From: Streptomyces sp. WM6378
GTDB taxonomy: Bacteria > Actinomycetota > Actinomycetes > Streptomycetales > Streptomycetaceae
DNA length: 41,469 bases
Assembly (NCBI RefSeq): GCF_001279695.1
Contig: NZ_LGDD01000290.1
Span: 85,053 to 126,521, forward strand
Reading direction: 5' to 3'
Below, in pieces: positions 23,376 through 31,615 of the stretch. Both the position numbers and the translations under genes were made by a program. The notes beneath the pieces are model-generated. The model was not told the DNA's origin. It ran no database searches and saw only the letters and a program-made list of their open reading frames with translations. Each line of letters starts with the position of its first letter. Position 1 is the first letter of the stretch.

Positions 23376-24605
23376 ATGAACGACCCTGCCGCCCATCTTC
23401 AGCCAGCGGCCCCCGGGCCACATGACCTGGCCGAAACCCCCTGCGCGCGGCAGCCGGCTCCCGTTCCGGTACCGGATGCCGGGCGCCACTGGGTCGACCG
23501 CACCGACTCCCGCCGACTGCGCCGGGCCTCCGACTTCCTGGACGCGGTGCGCTGGGCGGTGTCGGCCGCCCTGCACCCGCGCGCGAACGCCGCGACCGTG
23601 CGGGTGGCCGAGGACCTGGCGGGCAGGCTGAACTCCGCCGGGCAGGTCGCCTACGGCCGCGACCGCGTGGCCGCCCGGCTCGGCATGTGCCCGCGCTCGG
23701 TGGCGTACCACGTCCGGTACCTGCGTGAACTCGGGCTCCTGGTATGGGCGGTGCGCGGTTCGAGGGCCAATGCGCGCCGTGCGCGGGGCCTGCCCGGCTA
23801 TGCCGCTACAGCGACGCTCTACGCCGCCTGTGCGCCGCCGCAGTGGGATGCGGCCATGGGCCGACGGGTGGCCGGGACCGGCTACTGGAAGCGCGTGTGC
23901 GGGGTGACCGCGCACGGCAGGCGGCGTGCCGTGCGGGAGGCCGCCCGCCGTTGCTCCCCTTCTTTCACTCGCTCCCCCCTGAGTGGGAAAGCCGAGGTAG
24001 GAAGAGGAAGGAACTACACAACCGGTCCCGCGACAGCCACCGCTGGGCGGCGTCGCCGCGCGCCGTCCGCCGGTACGCGGCGCGAGCCGGCGCGGGTCGC
24101 GGCCGATGTGGCCCTGGCGGCGAGGATCCGGCCCCGCGTCGCATGGACGCAGGGCACCCAACTGCGGCGCCTGGCCCATGCGTTGCGCCCGCTGGTCGAC
24201 GCGGGCCTGGACGCCGAGGAGATCGTCTGCGAACTGACCGCCTGGTGGGTGGCGCCGCGCCCGCGGGACGCGGCCGCCTTCATCCGGGCGCGGCTGGCCC
24301 GTCGGCCGCCGCCCGCACTCGGCGGGACGGCCCTGTGCCCGGCCGGCCCGGATGCTCCGGAGCCGGTACCGCCGAACGCCGAATTCCGGGCCGCCGTCGC
24401 GCGGTTGACGCGCCGTCGCGAGGAGGACGAGGTGCCGGGCTGCCTCCGGGACGACCCCGGCGCGCTCGCCGCCTGGCAGGCGGCCCGCATCCGGGAACAA
24501 ATCCTCGCCTCGCTCGCGGGAGCCGAGCAGGCCTCGCGCGAGCGCCGCTTCGGCGGCCCCGAGGGCCACTCGCTCGGCGAGTGGCTGGAGCGTACGGGGT
24601 GCTGA
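23376..24605 (+). CDS. Plasmid-type winged-HTH protein, possible replication or segregation protein
   Basis: The 409-residue protein has a central winged helix-turn-helix, GRDRVAARLGMCPRSVAYHV with the following YLRELGLL (about residues 103-132), preceded by a helical ARVAEDLAGRL-type segment and followed by an Arg-rich linker and a C-terminal helical domain (LRRLAHALRPLVDAGLDAEE, about 265-310). Similar proteins are widespread on Streptomyces linear plasmids and integrated elements and are variably annotated; none has a settled function to my knowledge. ATG 23376 has GGAGGAG about 12 bases upstream. It is inserted between afsA and the signal reductases, although nothing links it to signal synthesis. 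It ends 2 bp before the convergent SDR gene. Confidence 0.65.
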   Translation: MNDPAAHLQPAAPGPHDLAETPCARQPAPVPVPDAGRHWVDRTDSRRLRRASDFLDAVRWAVSAALHPRANAATVRVAEDLAGRLNSAGQVAYGRDRVAARLGMCPRSVAYHVRYLRELGLLVWAVRGSRANARRARGLPGYAATATLYAACAPPQWDAAMGRRVAGTGYWKRVCGVTAHGRRRAVREAARRCSPSFTRSPLSGKAEVGRGRNYTTGPATATAGRRRRAPSAGTRREPARVAADVALAARIRPRVAWTQGTQLRRLAHALRPLVDAGLDAEEIVCELTAWWVAPRPRDAAAFIRARLARRPPPALGGTALCPAGPDAPEPVPPNAEFRAAVARLTRRREEDEVPGCLRDDPGALAAWQAARIREQILASLAGAEQASRERRFGGPEGHSLGEWLERTGC

Positions 24606-24607
24606 TC

Positions 24608-25375
24608 TCAGCGGGCGGTCCAGCCCCCGTCTACGGGGACGACGGCGCCGGTCAGGAACGAGGCGCGCTCGCTGCACAGCCAGGCCGCGGCTTCGGCGAT
24701 CTCCTCGGGATCCGCGATCCGGGGCAGCAGGGCCCGTTGCAGCAGCCCGGTCTCCGCTTCGGGGTGCAGCTCCAGCCACTGGGTGATCATCTCGCTGCGG
24801 GTGGTGCCGGGCGCGATCGCGTTGACCCGGATGCCGTGCCCCGCGTACTCGGCGGCGGCGGCCTTGGTCAGCCCGTTCACCGCGTGCTTGGAGGCGATGT
24901 ACGGGGCGGCGGTCGGGGTGGCGACGGTGCCCGCGGTGCTGCTGGTGTTCACGATGGCTCCGCCGTGCTCCAGCATGGCGGCGACCTCGTGGCGCAGGCA
25001 GTGCCACACGCCGCGCACGTTGGTGTCCATCAGGGTGTCGTAGGCCTGGGCGGGCATCAGGTGCAGCGGGGTGTGCGGCAGCGCGGCGCCGGCGTTGTTG
25101 AAGGCCGCGTCCAGCGTCCCGAAGCGGTCCAGGGTCTCCTGGACGGCCCGCTCCACCCCGCGCTCGCACGTCACGTCGGTGACCGTGTAGGCCGCCTGGA
25201 ACCCGGCGTTGCGCAACTGCTTGGCCAGGGCGGCGAGTTCCTCCTCGCGCCGGGCAGCCAGCATGACCCGGGCACCCTCCCGGGCGAACACCCGGGCCGC
25301 GGCCGCGCCGATGCCGCTGCTCGCGCCGGTGATCAGCGCGGCCCTGCCGGTGAGCAGCCCTTCACGTTCCGTCAT
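24608..25375 (-). CDS. Short-chain dehydrogenase/reductase, possible GBL ketoreductase (BarS1-like role)
   Basis: The 255-residue classical SDR has the NAD(P) motif TGASSGIG (17-24), NNAG (93-96), and the catalytic Ser146, Tyr159 and Lys163, ending LTGAVVPVDGG. An Arg in LAARREEE after strand 2 suggests NADPH. In S. virginiae BarS1 reduces the 6-keto group of the butyrolactone, and SDR genes recur beside afsA genes; here it lies 1.5 kb from an afsA homologue, so a step in side-chain reduction is plausible. The start is uncertain: ATG 25375 lacks a good ribosome site. It is divergent from the next gene by 83 bp. Family certain, substrate inferred. Confidence 0.82.
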   Translation of the reverse strand: MTEREGLLTGRAALITGASSGIGAAAARVFAREGARVMLAARREEELAALAKQLRNAGFQAAYTVTDVTCERGVERAVQETLDRFGTLDAAFNNAGAALPHTPLHLMPAQAYDTLMDTNVRGVWHCLRHEVAAMLEHGGAIVNTSSTAGTVATPTAAPYIASKHAVNGLTKAAAAEYAGHGIRVNAIAPGTTRSEMITQWLELHPEAETGLLQRALLPRIADPEEIAEAAAWLCSERASFLTGAVVPVDGGWTAR

Positions 25376-25458
25376 GATCGCCACGCTACCCACGGCCCGC
25401 GCCACGAGTCCTACCTCGTGGAAAACGTTGACCGGATCCCACCTCGAAAGGCAACGCG

Positions 25459-26394
25459 ATGATTCTCGTCACGGGCAGCACCGGATTCCTGGGCACCTCG
25501 GTGGCCGGACGGCTGTGTCCCCTGGCCGCCCGGGGCCGGGGCCCCGCGGTCCGGCTGATGGTGCACGAACGGGAGGTGACGGACCATCAGGGCAGGGGGG
25601 TGGAGACCGTGCGGGGCGATCTGTCCGATCCGGCGTCGCTGCGCGGCACGTGCGACGGCGTCGACACGGTGCTGCACATCGCCGCCGCCGTGGGAAAGGA
25701 CGAGGAGACCTGCCGCGCGGTCAACGAGGAGGGCACCCGGGCGCTGCTCGCCGAGGCGCGCCGCGCGGGCGTGCGGCACGTCCTGCAGATGGGCACCTCG
25801 GCGGTGTACGGGGACGGCCCGCACGCCGGCCCGGCCGAGGGCGAGGTGGCGCCCGGGCCGACCTCGGCGACCAGCGTTTCGCGGCTCGCCGGGGAGAAGC
25901 TGGTGCTCGCGGCGGGCGGCACGGTGGTGCGGCCCTACCTCGTGTACGGCAGGGGCGACACCTGGGTCGTACCGGCGGTCGTCCAGCTCCTGCGGCACTT
26001 TCCGTACTGGGTGGACGAGGGGCGGCCGCGGCTCTCCCTGGTGGCCGCCGACGACCTGGCCGCGGCGGTCGCGGCCCTCGCGGTGCGGCCGCAGCGCCTG
26101 CCGGCGGGCCGGGTCCTGCACGGCTGCCATCCCGAGCCCGTGCGCGTACGGGACCTGGTCGCCGAGGTAGCCGGCGGACTCGGCCTCCAACTGCCCGAGC
26201 GCTCCTTGTCGTTGGAGGAGGCCACGGCCAGGATCGGGGCGGCGGGCGGGCGGCCGCTGCGGATGCTGTCCGCGGATCACTGGTTCACCAGCTCGCGCCT
26301 GTGGCAGCTGTCGGGCTGCCCGGCGGGTCCCGGCCTGCCCGCGCGGTTCGCTCAGTACCTGCCCTGGTACCGCTCGGTGCTCACTGCCCGGTAG
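25459..26394 (+). CDS. NAD-dependent epimerase/dehydratase-like extended SDR with altered active site
   Basis: The 311-residue protein has the extended-SDR dinucleotide motif GSTGFLG (6-12), DLSDPASL, VLHIAAAVGKDEETCRAVNEEGT and HVLQMGTSAVYG (substrate serine/threonine). The usual YxxxK appears as T-S-V-S-R in SATSVSRLAGEKLV, so both the catalytic Tyr and Lys are missing. VVRPYLVYGRGD is conserved. GAAAGG precedes ATG 25459. Extended SDRs act in some GBL pathways (JadW2/ScbC-like context), which would suit its place near afsA, but the changed residues suggest a weak or different activity. Its last 14 bp overlap the convergent XRE gene. Confidence 0.78.
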   Translation: MILVTGSTGFLGTSVAGRLCPLAARGRGPAVRLMVHEREVTDHQGRGVETVRGDLSDPASLRGTCDGVDTVLHIAAAVGKDEETCRAVNEEGTRALLAEARRAGVRHVLQMGTSAVYGDGPHAGPAEGEVAPGPTSATSVSRLAGEKLVLAAGGTVVRPYLVYGRGDTWVVPAVVQLLRHFPYWVDEGRPRLSLVAADDLAAAVAALAVRPQRLPAGRVLHGCHPEPVRVRDLVAEVAGGLGLQLPERSLSLEEATARIGAAGGRPLRMLSADHWFTSSRLWQLSGCPAGPGLPARFAQYLPWYRSVLTAR

Positions 26395-27223
26395 CCACGC
26401 CCTCGGCGGCGGCCTTCCAGTCGGTGGTGCGCAGCACTTCGGCGGTCTCGGCGTCGGCCGGGAAGAACGACTCGATGGCGAGCTCGGCGACCGTGATGTC
26501 CAGCGGCGTGCCGAAGGTGGCCATGGTGCTGAAGAAGGCGAGCTCGCGGCCCTGGTGGCGCAGCCTCAGCGGGACGGCGATCTCGCCGGGGCCGGGCAGC
26601 TCGACCTTCGGCTCGGGCTGGTCGCAGGGGTAGCCGCTCAACTCGTCGTACAGCTTGATGAGATCGGGGTCGGCGGTCATCGTGACCTGTTGGCGCAGCC
26701 GGCTCATCAGGTGGCCGCGCCACTCGCCGAGGTTGGCGATGCGCGGGGCCATGCCCTCGGGGTGCAGGCTGACCCGCAGCAGGTTGACCGGCTCCTCCAG
26801 CAGCTCCGGGTGCACGCCCTGGCCGAACAGCCAGGCCGGGTCGTTGGCGTCGACCCGGTTCCAGTACCGGTCCAGGACGACCGCCGGGTACGGCTCGTGG
26901 GCGGCAAGGACCTGGCGCACCATGTCGCGGACTGCGGACATGTGCGGGGCCTCCAGACTGGTCTCGTGGTAGACGGGGGCGTAGCCGGCGGCGAGCAGCA
27001 GCGGGTTGCGTTCGCGCAGTTCGAGGCCGAGGGCTTCGGCCAGGCGCAGGACGGCGTCCCGGCTGGGCACCGAGCGGCCGTTCTCGATGAAGCTCAGGTG
27101 CCGCGGGGAGATCTCGGCCAGCGTGGCCAGTTCCATCTGGCTGAGCAGACGGTGCTTGCGCCACTGCCGCAGCAGATCCCCGAGGGACTGCGAAAGCCGC
27201 GGGTCCGTTGTCGTCACGGTCAC
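26381..27223 (-). CDS. XRE regulator with MmyB-like ligand-binding domain
   Basis: The 280-residue protein has a helix-turn-helix at residues 10-68 (LGDLLRQWRKHRLLSQMELA, ISPRHLSFIENGRSVPSRDAVLRLAEAL) and an MmyB-type PAS-like domain in the remainder, with YPAVVLDRYWNRVDANDPAWLF and LAFFSTMATFGTPLDITVAELAIESFFP. MmyB proteins are thought to bind fatty-acid-like ligands and often adjoin oxidoreductase genes. The start is GTG 27223. It lies 254 bp downstream of the P450/MFS operon in the same direction but beyond a terminator, so it is probably separately transcribed. It could sense the polyketide or an acyl precursor (inference). The 3' end overlaps the epimerase gene. Confidence 0.85.
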   Translation of the reverse strand: MTVTTTDPRLSQSLGDLLRQWRKHRLLSQMELATLAEISPRHLSFIENGRSVPSRDAVLRLAEALGLELRERNPLLLAAGYAPVYHETSLEAPHMSAVRDMVRQVLAAHEPYPAVVLDRYWNRVDANDPAWLFGQGVHPELLEEPVNLLRVSLHPEGMAPRIANLGEWRGHLMSRLRQQVTMTADPDLIKLYDELSGYPCDQPEPKVELPGPGEIAVPLRLRHQGRELAFFSTMATFGTPLDITVAELAIESFFPADAETAEVLRTTDWKAAAEGVATGQ

Positions 27224-27386
27224 TGGTCCTCACCTCGTTCTCGGGCGGGCGATGCTTCGGTCCGCCTGGCGTCATTCTCCGTCACCACGCCTTGTTCGAC
27301 GGTGTGTTCACGGAGTCCGGGCGGGTGCGCGGCGGCGGGCCGGCCCCGGTGGACGTGTTCCCCCGCGCGGCGGGCCGATGGGGAAG

Positions 27387-27423
27387 GCCCTGCTGCCGGC
27401 CGGGGGAAGAACGGCAGCAGGGC
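27387..27423 (-). terminator. Terminator of the MFS-P450 operon
   Basis: GCCCTGCTGCCG (27387-27398) and CGGCAGCAGGGC (27412-27423) form a perfect 12-bp stem 55 bp past the P450 stop. Confidence 0.65.
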
Positions 27424-27477
27424 GGTGTGCGGGGGTGCGGCTCGCGGCGGTCGGCCGGCCGCGCCCGGTCGGGGGTG

Positions 27478-28674
27478 TCACCAGGTGACGGGCAGGGCGT
27501 TGAGACCGTAGACGACGGTGTCGTGGCGGAAGGAGAGGTCCTCGAAGTCGACTCCCAGACGCAGGTCCGGGAAGCGGCGGAAGAGGGCGGGCAGGGCCAC
27601 TTCCATCTCCATCTTGGCGAGCGCCGCGCCCGGGCAGTAGTGGGCGCCGTGCCCGAAGGCCAGGTGCTGGCGGGCGTCGCGGTCGGGCTGGAAGACGGCC
27701 GGGTCGGGGAAGACGCTGTCGTCGTGGTTGGCGGCGGATATCGCGAAGACCACGCCCTGGCCGGGGCAGACCGGGACCCCGCCGAGTTCGGTCTCCTTGA
27801 CGGCGACCCGTACCTGGTTGTCCTGGGGGATCGACCAGTACCTCAGGAGCTCGTCGATCACCTTGTCAAGGCGTGCGGGGTCGGCCAGCATCTTCTCGAC
27901 TTCGTGCGGGTGCTGGATCAACGTGAGGATGCTGAGGGTGAGTTGGCTGACCGTGGTCTCGTGACCGGCCACCAGGACGAGGAAGACCATGGCGACCAGG
28001 TCGGCGTGGTCGAGTTCGCCGGTGGCCCAGTACTGGCGCACCAGGCGGCCGATCAGGTCGTCGCAGGGGTCGGCCTCCTTGGTGCGGATCAGCTCGTCCA
28101 GGTAGCCGGTCAGCAGGCCGAGCGCCTCGGCTCCGGCGTCGCTGCCCACGTCGCACGTGGTGAGGGCGAGGGTCTGCTTCTGGAACACGTCGGCGTCGCC
28201 TTCGGGGACGCCGAGGATGCGGGCGATGGTGAGGGCCGGGATGGGGAAGGCGAAGGCGGGCAGCAGGTCCACCGGGTGCGGCTGGGCCGCCACCTCGTCG
28301 AGGAGGCCCTCGACGAGTTCGGTGACCATCGGCCGGTAGGCCTTGACGGCCGACTTGCCGAGCTCGGGCATCACCATGCGGCGCAGCCGGGTGTGTTCGG
28401 GGGCGTCCATGCGCATGAAGGACTGGATGCGCGGGACGGGCGGGATCGGGAGGCGCTGGGGGAAGCCGGGCCGGGTGTTGTCGACGCTGAGGGCCGGGTT
28501 CATCATGGCCTCGCGTACGTCCTTGTGGCGGCTCACGATCCAGGCCAGGGTGCCGTCGTCGAGGCGTACCTGCTGGGGCGCCTCCTCACGGAGTTCGGCG
28601 TACTGGTCGGGCGGCAGCATCGGGCAGGACCGGGGCATCGGCCAGTTCGGGGCGACTGTCTCGGACGTGGTCAT
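27478..28674 (-). CDS. Cytochrome P450, CYP105-like, polyketide tailoring
   Basis: The 398-residue protein has I-helix AGHETT (236-241), ExxR E275-R278 and heme loop FGHGAHYCPGAALAKMEM with Cys347. The N-terminus (NWPMPRSCPMLPPDQYAELR) and MRMDAPEHTRLRRMV are typical of CYP105/CYP107 enzymes that hydroxylate or epoxidise natural products. GAGGAGGCACG is an optimal ribosome site. It is 50 bp downstream of the MFS gene and probably in the same transcript, so oxidation and export are paired. No ferredoxin gene is adjacent. The substrate is presumably the product of the nearby PKS; this is contextual. Confidence 0.88.
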   Translation of the reverse strand: MTTSETVAPNWPMPRSCPMLPPDQYAELREEAPQQVRLDDGTLAWIVSRHKDVREAMMNPALSVDNTRPGFPQRLPIPPVPRIQSFMRMDAPEHTRLRRMVMPELGKSAVKAYRPMVTELVEGLLDEVAAQPHPVDLLPAFAFPIPALTIARILGVPEGDADVFQKQTLALTTCDVGSDAGAEALGLLTGYLDELIRTKEADPCDDLIGRLVRQYWATGELDHADLVAMVFLVLVAGHETTVSQLTLSILTLIQHPHEVEKMLADPARLDKVIDELLRYWSIPQDNQVRVAVKETELGGVPVCPGQGVVFAISAANHDDSVFPDPAVFQPDRDARQHLAFGHGAHYCPGAALAKMEMEVALPALFRRFPDLRLGVDFEDLSFRHDTVVYGLNALPVTW

Positions 28675-28724
28675 CGTGCCTCCTCACAGGGGGGCGGGGA
28701 AGACGGGTGGGGGGCGGGGGCCGG

Positions 28725-30185
28725 TCAGTTCTGGGGGGCCGGCTTGGGCAGGGCCTGCACCAGGAGGGCGACGACGACGGTGAAGGCGGCGAGGACGGCG
28801 ACGCTCCATCCGAAGGCGTCCGCGTAGGCGCTGCGGGCGCCGTGGCCCAGTACTCCGAAGAACACCACGCCGATGGCCGCGACGCCGAGGGCGTTGCCGC
28901 CTTCCTGGGCGGTGGAGAGGACTCCGGCGGCAGCGGCGGCGTGGTCGGGCTTGACGCCGGCGAGCACGGTGGGGGTGACGGGGTTGGCGAACAGGGCCAT
29001 GCCGATGCCGGCGACGCACAGGCCGGGCATCACCCAGGGCGAAGGTCCGGTGACACCGATGACGGAGGTGGCGGCGATCATCAGGCCGTACCCGGCGGCG
29101 ACGACGAGGGCGCCGAGGGTGAGCACCTGCTTGCCCATGCGGGCGGCGATCCTGGGGGCGGCGAAGGCGGCCGGTACGTAGCCGATGCCGAGGGCGCCGA
29201 AGATCAGGCCGGAGTGCAGCGGGGAGACTCCGTGGCCGTCCTGGAGGTAGAGGGCGAGGACGAACATGAAGGAGGCCATCGCCGCGAAGAAGCCCAGGAT
29301 GATCAGGATGCCGACGGAGAACGCCCGCTCCTTGAACAGGCTGAGCGAGATCAGCGGTGCGCGGTCGTTGCGCTCCAGGCGGTTCTGGCGCCAGGCGAAG
29401 GCGGCGAGCAGCGGTACGGAGGCCACCAGGACCACCCACGACCAGGCGGGCCAGCCCTGCTCACGGCCCTCGACCAGGGACAGGACGATGGCGAGCAGGC
29501 CGCAGGAGCCGAGGACCGCGCCGATCAGGTCGAGTCCGGTGCGGCCGGTGCCGTGCGACTCGGGGATGTACTTGCGCATCAGGAGCAGCGAGACGGCGCC
29601 GATGGGCACGTTGATGAGGAAGATGGTGCGCCAGCCGATTCCGGCGATGTCCAGGTAGATCAGTGCGCCGCCGATGAGCTGGCCGAAGGTGGCGCTCAGG
29701 CCCATGGACAGGGCGAAGGCGGTGAAGGCGCGGACGCGCTGGACGCCGGTGAAGGCGGTGTTCAGGATGGCGAGCATCTGCGGGGTCATCACGGCCGCGC
29801 CGATGCCCTGGACGACGCGGGCCACGATCAGCACTCCGGGGGTGGGCGCGAGGCCCGCGGCCAGGGATGCGAGCGTGAAGAACGCCATGCCGAGGGCGAA
29901 CATGCGGCGCCTGCCGTAGAGGTCGCCGAGGCGTCCGGCGGTGACCATGCTGGCCGCGTAGGCGAGGTTGAACCCGGAGACGATGAACTCGATGGACGCG
30001 GAGCTGGCGTTGAGGTCCGAGCGCAGCGACGGGATGGCCACGTTGACCCCGAAGAAGTCCAGGCCGATCATGAACATGCCCGAGACCACGATGAGGATCC
30101 GGATCAGGGCGGTCTTGTCCATCCCCGGTTCGGCCGCCTCCTCCAACCCGGGTGAGGCTGAGCGGATGCTTTCGTCTACCGACAT
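28725..30185 (-). CDS. MFS exporter, DHA2/EmrB-QacA family
   Basis: The 486-residue protein shows about 14 membrane helices, FFGVNVAIPSLRSDLNAS in helix 1 (motif D1 region of drug antiporters), GRLGDLYGRRRMFALGM (motif A, loop 2-3) and GQLIGGALIYLDIAGIGWRTIFLINVPIG (motif C and the PIG after helix 6). It would export a small molecule with proton motive force, probably the cluster product, giving self-resistance. ATG 30185 with GGGAG nine bases upstream is chosen; the ORF extends to 30323 without family match. First gene of a likely MFS-P450 operon. Confidence 0.9.
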   Translation of the reverse strand: MSVDESIRSASPGLEEAAEPGMDKTALIRILIVVSGMFMIGLDFFGVNVAIPSLRSDLNASSASIEFIVSGFNLAYAASMVTAGRLGDLYGRRRMFALGMAFFTLASLAAGLAPTPGVLIVARVVQGIGAAVMTPQMLAILNTAFTGVQRVRAFTAFALSMGLSATFGQLIGGALIYLDIAGIGWRTIFLINVPIGAVSLLLMRKYIPESHGTGRTGLDLIGAVLGSCGLLAIVLSLVEGREQGWPAWSWVVLVASVPLLAAFAWRQNRLERNDRAPLISLSLFKERAFSVGILIILGFFAAMASFMFVLALYLQDGHGVSPLHSGLIFGALGIGYVPAAFAAPRIAARMGKQVLTLGALVVAAGYGLMIAATSVIGVTGPSPWVMPGLCVAGIGMALFANPVTPTVLAGVKPDHAAAAAGVLSTAQEGGNALGVAAIGVVFFGVLGHGARSAYADAFGWSVAVLAAFTVVVALLVQALPKPAPQN

Positions 30186-30457
30186 GGTTCGGTCTCCCGA
30201 TCGAAGTGTTTTCAGTACTGCCTGCACGGGCTGTGAAGCTCGCAGGAAATCTCCGGGGCCATGCGCATTCCGGGGATTCCGCCTGTTCCGGCGCAGCTGA
30301 AATCGGCCCAGCCGTTCCGTCACGCGCGAGAAAGGTGCCGCCGGGGGCCGGCAGAGCCGAAAGCCGGTGCCTCGGCTGCTCTGCCGGCATACGTCGCGGA
30401 TTCAATTCCCTCCGCGGATGGGGTGGCGGCGAAGAAGGTGAACTGCGGAATTCCTGT
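30186..30457. other. Gap holding the SnoaL terminator and MFS promoter region
   Basis: No gene is seen. GCCGGCAGAGC (30347-30357) and GCTCTGCCGGC (30378-30388) form the terminator of the upstream SnoaL-like gene. The part 30186-30340 should contain the MFS promoter; I could not identify its boxes. Confidence 0.5.
30347..30388 (-). terminator. Terminator of the SnoaL-like gene
   Basis: A perfect 11-bp stem (30347-30357 with 30378-30388) with a 20-nt loop, 70 bp past the stop codon. Confidence 0.6.
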
Positions 30458-30865
30458 TCAGACGTCGAGACCGACGTGGACGAGCTCCTCCATGCCGGTG
30501 GGGGCCTTGTCGATGAACTGGTGGTCGTTGGCCATGAGGCCGTTCTCGTCGAGGATGACCACCTGGGTGCCGATCGCCTCGGGCTCGGTGGCGCCCGCGA
30601 ACGTCATCTCCCAGGTGTAGCGGACCGCGTCCATGCTGATGTCCACCTTGGTGACCTTGAACGTGGCGCCCTTGGTGGCGACGAAGAGGTCGTACGCCTG
30701 CGTCACCGCGTCCTCGACGCCCTTGCGGCCGTGGAATTCGACGAACGGGTTCTTGTAGATCGCGTCTTCTGCCCACAGTTCCGCGATGACCTTGCGGCGA
30801 ATTTCGGCGTCCGGCTCCGCCCAGCTTGCGACGTACTTCTCGACGGCCGCTTCGATTTCACTCAT
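30458..30865 (-). CDS. SnoaL-like/NTF2-fold protein
   Basis: The 135-residue protein fits the SnoaL/ketosteroid-isomerase cone: N-terminal helices (SEIEAAVEKYVASWAEPDAEIRRKVIAELW), then AEDAIYKNPFVEFHGRKGVEDAV, in which the aspartate and histidine typical of the pocket occur, and strands ending VVILDENGLMANDHQFIDK. Such proteins cyclise polyketides, isomerise, hydrolyse epoxides or only bind ligands. GAGGAGAGCACC precedes ATG 30865. It is divergent from the ACP-PKS operon across a region with a duplicated operator-like repeat, suggesting joint control and a role in processing the polyketide. Exact reaction not predictable. Confidence 0.8.
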   Translation of the reverse strand: MSEIEAAVEKYVASWAEPDAEIRRKVIAELWAEDAIYKNPFVEFHGRKGVEDAVTQAYDLFVATKGATFKVTKVDISMDAVRYTWEMTFAGATEPEAIGTQVVILDENGLMANDHQFIDKAPTGMEELVHVGLDV

Positions 30866-30958
30866 GGTGCTCTCCTCGTGCGAAAAGGGGGTGGGAGTTT
30901 CGGTGCGGCAGTGCGCTCGCCTGCCCCGACAACTCAAGGCTGTCAGCAAGGGTGCGGG

Positions 30959-30983
30959 CCGTCGATTACCTCAGGGGTAATAA
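30959..30983 (+). repeat. Direct repeat copy 1 (operator candidate)
   Basis: CCGTCGATTACC followed by TCAGGGGTAATAA; identical to copy 2 at 31090. The inner 15 bp are palindromic. It is 94 bp upstream of the SnoaL-like start. Confidence 0.65.
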
Positions 30984-31089
30984 CTTCCCGCCGTACCGTG
31001 CGGCCGGATGCCCGGGGGGCCGAGCGGCCTGGTGCGGCGGGGACGTCCGTTCTTCCTGCCTCTACGAGGTTCGCAGCGGGAGGCGGCCA

Positions 31090-31114
31090 CCGTCGATTAC
31101 CTCAGGGGTAATAA
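31090..31114 (+). repeat. Direct repeat copy 2 (operator candidate)
   Basis: Identical to 30959-30983 over 25 bp; flanks differ. It lies about 184 bp upstream of the ACP start. Confidence 0.65.
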
Positions 31115-31297
31115 ACCCCGGCGCCCCCGGAACGATCTCTCCCGGGCGCGCGGCGAGGGCGGGGTCCGCCTCCGGCGAGGGTGTCAGCTGGGCACGGGTG
31201 TTCGCCAACTCGCCCGCGCGGCGCCCCGGTTCAGCGCAGTCGATCACATCAGCTCTGAATCAGCAGGGCGTCAGCACATGCTGTTTACCTTGGTGCG

Positions 31298-31615
31298 ATG
31301 AATACGAGTCGGTACCTGCGAGAGATGAGCCGGCGAGAGCGCCGAGACGCCCTGGAAGACCTCGTTGTCGCATACATCAAAGAGATTCTCCTGATGGACG
31401 ACCACGAGGAACTTCCCCTTGACCATGGCTACTTCGACATCGGCCTGACATCGCTCAGGCTCAACGACCTCAGGGCACACCTCGAAGAATTGCTCGACCT
31501 CGGCATCGACGCGACTGTGCTGTTCAGCCAGCCCACGGTCGAGCAACTCGTTTCCTATCTGGCCGACGCCCTGTCGAACCCGTCCACTGACGAAGAGGCG
31601 TGCAATGTCGCGTGA
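31298..31615 (+). CDS. Discrete acyl carrier protein
   Basis: The 105-residue protein has the carrier-protein four-helix pattern with the phosphopantetheine site in FDIGLTSLRLNDLRAHLEE; the serine is in G-L-T-S-L, where most carriers have D-S-L, so Thr replaces the Asp next to it. The C-terminal SQPTVEQLVSYLADAL is standard. It ends 11 bp inside the PKS gene, so the two are translationally coupled and the ACP probably delivers a starter or extender to the PKS. Start ATG 31298 has only a weak ribosome site; ATG 31325 is an alternative that drops nine residues. Confidence 0.85.
   Translation: MNTSRYLREMSRRERRDALEDLVVAYIKEILLMDDHEELPLDHGYFDIGLTSLRLNDLRAHLEELLDLGIDATVLFSQPTVEQLVSYLADALSNPSTDEEACNVA

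Larger units (their letters stand above)
30866..31297. promoter_or_regulatory. Divergent promoter region with a duplicated 25-bp repeat
   Basis: No gene lies in these 432 bp. The same 25 bp occurs at 30959-30983 and 31090-31114; its core TTACCTCAGGGGTAA is an inverted repeat (TTACC/GGTAA). A weaker partial copy, GTCGATCACATCAG, is at 31239-31252. The copies are 131 bp apart in direct orientation, between the SnoaL-like gene and the ACP-PKS operon, and are good candidates for a pathway regulator site. Confidence 0.6.
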
